From positions 1,736,001 through 1,800,000 of the forward strand of contig NZ_CP055156.1 in assembly GCF_014217805.1 (NCBI RefSeq): a stretch of DNA of 64,000 bases, given 5' to 3'. The position numbers and the translations under genes are program-made. The notes below the pieces were generated by a model. It did not search any database. It worked only from the letters and a program-made list of their open reading frames with translations, and was not told the origin of the DNA. Shown piece after piece: positions 62,253 through 64,000 of this stretch. The number at the start of each line of letters is the position of its first letter. Position 1 is the first letter of the stretch. The stretch is from Adhaeribacter swui (GTDB taxonomy: Bacteria > Bacteroidota > Bacteroidia > Cytophagales > Hymenobacteraceae).

Positions 62253-63917
62253 ATGGCAAATAACCGTAGAAGTTTTCTGCAAAAGCTTGGTTTAGGTACT
62301 ACTGCCTTGGGTCTGAGCTCCGCCTTTTCGTTGCCCTCGTTGGCTGGTTCCTCCCGTGTTAAAAAAGAAGAAGAGGATCAAATCCTTTTTATCGGCGAAA
62401 AAATTGCGATTGCCAATACCGCTTACGGGAAAGTAAGAGGCTTTAAACTGAGAGGCATTTACACCTACCTGGGTATTCCGTACGGAGCCGATACTTCCGG
62501 CGAAAACCGGTTTATGCCGCCTAAAAAACCAACTCCCTGGACCGAGGTAAAGCCCACTATCTGGTGGGGCAATACCGCGCCGCAAAACATGGAAAAGCGC
62601 TACGCCGATCCGGTTAGTTCTTTTATCGACCACTGGAACTACGACGACGTGAGCGAAGATTGTTTGCGCCTGAACGTTTGGACGCCCGCTATTGCTGACG
62701 GTAAAAAACGGCCGGTAATTGTTTGGTTGCACGGTGGCGGTTATACCAACGGTAATGCTATTGAACAAGATGGATACCACGGCGAAAATATCAGCCGGCG
62801 CGGCGATGTAGTGTATGTTTCCATTAACCACCGCTTAGGTCCAATGGGTTTTGCCAACTTTGCCGGCGCTAATGCTACCAAGTACGCCGCTTCGGGTAAT
62901 GTGGGCATGCTGGACTGCGTAGCGGCACTAGAATGGGTAAAAGCCAATATTGCTAATTTCGGCGGCGACCCGGGTAGTGTTACGATTATTGGTCAGTCCG
63001 GAGGTGGTGGTAAGGTTTGTACTTTAATGGCGATGCCTTCGGCCAAAGGTTTATTTCATAAAGGAGTAGCATTGAGTGGAGCAACTTTAAAAGTAACCGA
63101 AAAAGAAACTTCGGAAAAGCTTGGCGCTTATATTTTACAGGAAGCTGGCTTAACCAACAGCCAGGTAGATAAACTGCAAACCATGCCCTGGAAAGAATAC
63201 TACGAAATTGCCACCCGGGCCAGCAAAAAATTAGCCGACGAATTGAAAGCTGCTGGTAAGCGAGGCGGTGGCTGGGCACCGGTAGCGGATGGTAATTTCC
63301 TGCCGCAACATCCTTTCGATCCGGTAGCCTCTCCCCTGTCAGCGGATGTTCCTTTAATACTTTGCTCTACACTGAATGAATCGTCGCCGAGCCGATCGGA
63401 TGCTTCGCTGGAAAATATTACCCTGGATGCCGTAAAAGAAAAGGTAAAAGACCGTTTCGGCGAAAATGCCGGAAAAGTAATCGACTCTTACGCCAAAGCT
63501 TTCCCCGAAAGAAAGCCCATTGAAATCTGGTCGATGGCCGTGAGTAACAGGCAAAATGTAATTGCCCTGGCTAATGCTAAGTCCAAGCAAAAAGCGCCGG
63601 TGTATGTAGCTTGGTTTGGCTGGCAACCGCCTTTATTTGATAATCGCATGCGGGCTTTCCATTGCAGCGATATTAGTTTCTGGTTCTATAATACCGATTT
63701 AATGTACACGCATACCGGCGGTGGTTCGCGCCCGCGGAAGTTATCGGCAAAAATGGCAGATTCGTTCGTAAAATTTGCCCGTACCGGTAACCCCAATGGT
63801 GGCGGCTTACCTACTTGGCCCCGTTACACTCCTGAAAACGGCGAAACCATGTTCCTGGACGATGTTCCCGTTATTAAAAACGATCCGGATCGCGAAGCCC
63901 GGAAGGCTTTAGCGTAA
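62253..63917 (+). CDS. Tat-exported type-B carboxylesterase
   Basis: 554 residues. NRRSFLQKLGLGTTALG at the N-terminus is a twin-arginine signal, so the folded enzyme is exported to the periplasm. LGIPYGADTSGENRFMPPKK and DCLRLNVWTP are carboxylesterase/lipase type-B motifs; HGGG at 160-163 is the oxyanion hole and GQSGGG with Ser249 is the nucleophile elbow (most family members have GESAG). The catalytic Asp/Glu and the late His lie in TLNESSPSRSD and AFHCSDISFWF. It hydrolyses esters, possibly lactones or aryl esters. A monocistronic unit. Confidence 0.92.
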   Translation: MANNRRSFLQKLGLGTTALGLSSAFSLPSLAGSSRVKKEEEDQILFIGEKIAIANTAYGKVRGFKLRGIYTYLGIPYGADTSGENRFMPPKKPTPWTEVKPTIWWGNTAPQNMEKRYADPVSSFIDHWNYDDVSEDCLRLNVWTPAIADGKKRPVIVWLHGGGYTNGNAIEQDGYHGENISRRGDVVYVSINHRLGPMGFANFAGANATKYAASGNVGMLDCVAALEWVKANIANFGGDPGSVTIIGQSGGGGKVCTLMAMPSAKGLFHKGVALSGATLKVTEKETSEKLGAYILQEAGLTNSQVDKLQTMPWKEYYEIATRASKKLADELKAAGKRGGGWAPVADGNFLPQHPFDPVASPLSADVPLILCSTLNESSPSRSDASLENITLDAVKEKVKDRFGENAGKVIDSYAKAFPERKPIEIWSMAVSNRQNVIALANAKSKQKAPVYVAWFGWQPPLFDNRMRAFHCSDISFWFYNTDLMYTHTGGGSRPRKLSAKMADSFVKFARTGNPNGGGLPTWPRYTPENGETMFLDDVPVIKNDPDREARKALA

Positions 63918-63932
63918 TATTATATATGTTAA

Positions 63933-63964
63933 AAAGTAGAGTCCGTAATGGCGGGCTCTACTTT
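63933..63964 (+). terminator. Terminator of the carboxylesterase gene
   Basis: A 13-bp stem with one G-T pair (63933-63945 with 63952-63964), ending in T residues, 16 bases after the stop. Confidence 0.8.
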
Positions 63965-64000
63965 CTTAAGTTAGCTTTTAGCTTATGTTTATAACTATAT

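Overview
The window looks like chromosomal DNA from a member of the Bacteroidota, most likely a Cytophagales/Hymenobacteraceae-type organism (Adhaeribacter-like). I infer this from a PorP/SprF-family protein next to a GldJ-like lipoprotein (type IX secretion/gliding families), a DUF4175 protein, the block DUF4175 - HATPase - ybeY - mnmG - methyltransferase - Ig-like lipoprotein, a type-2 isoleucyl-tRNA synthetase, AT-rich spacers and start sites without strong Shine-Dalgarno sequences. No rRNA, tRNA, CRISPR array, prophage or transposase was seen. About four fifths of the coding sequence is on the minus strand.

Layout. 0-7 kb: a truncated lipoprotein, a secreted M48-like metallopeptidase, a TVP38/DedA-like membrane protein, an antitoxin-like orphan, YebC, a sodium:solute symporter, a YciE/YciF ferritin-like protein, a small acidic protein and a 3D-domain protein. 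7-24 kb: housekeeping genes, namely fasciclin, rhomboid protease, polyprenyl synthetase, RNase R, a fused double-ATPase ABC protein, lspA, ileS, a coiled-coil lipoprotein, glyS, a PiT phosphate transporter and two small conserved proteins. 24.09-24.60 kb is an AT-rich gene-free segment with a cluster of DnaA-box-like 9-mers. 24.6-35 kb is a dense minus-strand series ending in the DUF4175 protein, then exodeoxyribonuclease III and an AhpD-like protein. 35-45.8 kb holds ComF, the GldJ/PorP pair, a 999-residue AsmA-like protein, a CrtO-like membrane protein, DinB, GH130, an SDR and a Crp/Fnr regulator.

46-54.4 kb is the more accessory part: a divergent RluF-like pseudouridine synthase, an aldo/keto reductase with an altered catalytic tetrad, HrpB helicase, an AT-rich Mrr-like nuclease with a zinc ribbon behind an inverted repeat, a protein with a DAC (diadenylate cyclase)-like C-terminal domain, a 65-residue orphan, a VF530 protein and a CBS protein. 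54.5-64 kb carries chitinase GH18, a small lipoprotein, a POT peptide transporter, a CehA/McbA metallohydrolase, an ABC exporter and a Tat-exported carboxylesterase.

The most unusual non-coding material is at 57.8-60.2 kb. A GC-richer non-coding block is followed by blocks led by GTCTGAA and carrying GATT at an almost exact 9-nt phase. Two of these blocks begin exactly at stop codons, and two face each other as long inverted repeats around a second hairpin repeat. The best candidates for something undescribed are these 9-nt-phased blocks, the DAC-like protein and the 24.1-24.6 kb DnaA-box cluster. All assignments come from reading the sequence and knowledge of the families; no search was run.
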